From Bacteroides sp. 519 (lineage in GTDB: Bacteria; Bacteroidota; Bacteroidia; Bacteroidales; Bacteroidaceae): a stretch of DNA of 64,000 bases. Within the stretch, counting starts at the first letter, position 1. Each line of letters begins with the position of its first letter. The stretch covers positions 124,001-188,000 of the forward strand of contig NZ_QVMJ01000007.1 in the NCBI RefSeq assembly GCF_010500955.1, read 5' to 3'. The notes under the pieces are model-generated. The model had not been told where the DNA came from. It did no database searches and saw nothing but the letters and a program-made list of their open reading frames with translations. Positions 63,764 to 64,000 of this stretch are shown one piece after another. The translations under genes were made by a program, and so were the position numbers.

Positions 63764-64000
63764 TTATTTATTCTTCTGGATAAACTCCTTAGGCGACATA
63801 CCATATGCCTTTATAAAAGCCTTGGTAAAGTAAGAAGCCGAGTTAAATCCCACATAAAAAGCAACCTCATTTATCCGCATTTCACCTTCCAGAAGTAGTT
63901 TGCAAGCATGCTTCAACCGATAGTTACGAAGATAATCGCCTGGAGTGGTTCCACAAATTCCTTTTAGTTTGCGTTGAAGGTTGGAACGGCTGATACTTAA
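63764..64000 (-). CDS. AraC-type DNA-binding C-terminus, probably of an HTCS (5' part outside window)
   Basis: 79 codons ending at 63764. Contains the second helix-turn-helix pattern of AraC domains: ISRSNLQRKLKGICGTTPGD, LRNYRLKHACKLLLEGEMRI, NEVAFYVGFNSASYFTKAFI and KAYGMSPKEFIQKNK. The ending and context next to a PUL are typical of HTCS proteins. It would control the galactan PUL through sites such as the direct repeat at 50912-50943. A stand-alone AraC regulator is the alternative. Confidence 0.8.
   Translation of the reverse strand, partial: LSISRSNLQRKLKGICGTTPGDYLRNYRLKHACKLLLEGEMRINEVAFYVGFNSASYFTKAFIKAYGMSPKEFIQKNK

Overview
The window is chromosomal DNA from a gut-type Bacteroidota (Bacteroidales; Bacteroides, Parabacteroides or Dysgonomonas relatives fit best, genus not resolved). 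Reasons: two SusC/SusD loci, two complete hybrid two-component regulators (HTCS) and the end of a third, ECF sigma factors, a Bacteroides-style mobilization gene, and many promoters of the TAnnTTTG (-7) type lying just upstream of start codons. No rRNA, tRNA, complete insertion sequence, integrase or CRISPR array was seen.

Layout. 0-1.6 kb: a HAD phosphatase (cut by the window edge) and a SAM methyltransferase. 2.1-9.2 kb: an AT-rich accessory block bounded by 15-bp direct repeats. It carries a mobilization (relaxase-like) gene with a decayed partner and a compact restriction-modification-like module: a C5-cytosine methyltransferase, a protein with two GHKL ATPase domains, a receiver-domain protein and a convergent Vsr endonuclease. 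Its right end interrupts an AraC-type gene. 9.3-19.0 kb, minus strand: a CGGC/GNAT/DUF169 cluster, then an RND efflux system (pump, fusion protein, TolC), a damaged ECF sigma gene with a small membrane protein, and a TetR regulator. Near-identical palindromes at the tetR and tolC promoters tie the regulator to the pump. 19.2-27.5 kb: small stress and detoxification genes (nitroreductase, MmcQ/YjbR, AraC, flavodoxin, DNA alkylation repair, DJ-1/PfpI, VOC proteins). 28.1-30.5 kb: a DUF4143 ATPase and a CorA transporter. 30.6-49.6 kb: one HTCS, the debris of a sigma-controlled locus (truncated sigma gene fused to an enzyme tail, and a frameshifted FAD oxidoreductase), then a polysaccharide utilization locus (PUL) with a two-domain esterase, SusD, SusC, a small secreted protein and a divergent HTCS. 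51.0-64.0 kb: a second PUL (GH5-like hydrolase, SusC, SusD, SusE-like, GH53 endo-galactanase, GH2 beta-galactosidase, partial HTCS), best read as a beta-1,4-galactan system.

Two observations stand out. First, the four-gene methyltransferase/GHKL-kinase/receiver/Vsr module looks like a defence or epigenetic system with signalling-type parts and no ordinary restriction enzyme. Second, four intergenic arrays (24052-24149, 27596-27695, 27731-27829, 35026-35127) each contain five copies of a locus-specific palindrome-like core at an exact 22- or 23-bp period. The cores differ completely between arrays, but copy number and period are shared.

At least six genes or gene remnants carry apparent single-base frameshifts, most of them in short base runs (RND pump, ECF sigma, AraC at 20.5 kb, FAD oxidoreductase twice, XRE regulator). 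They may be real decay or sequencing error; this cannot be settled from the sequence alone.
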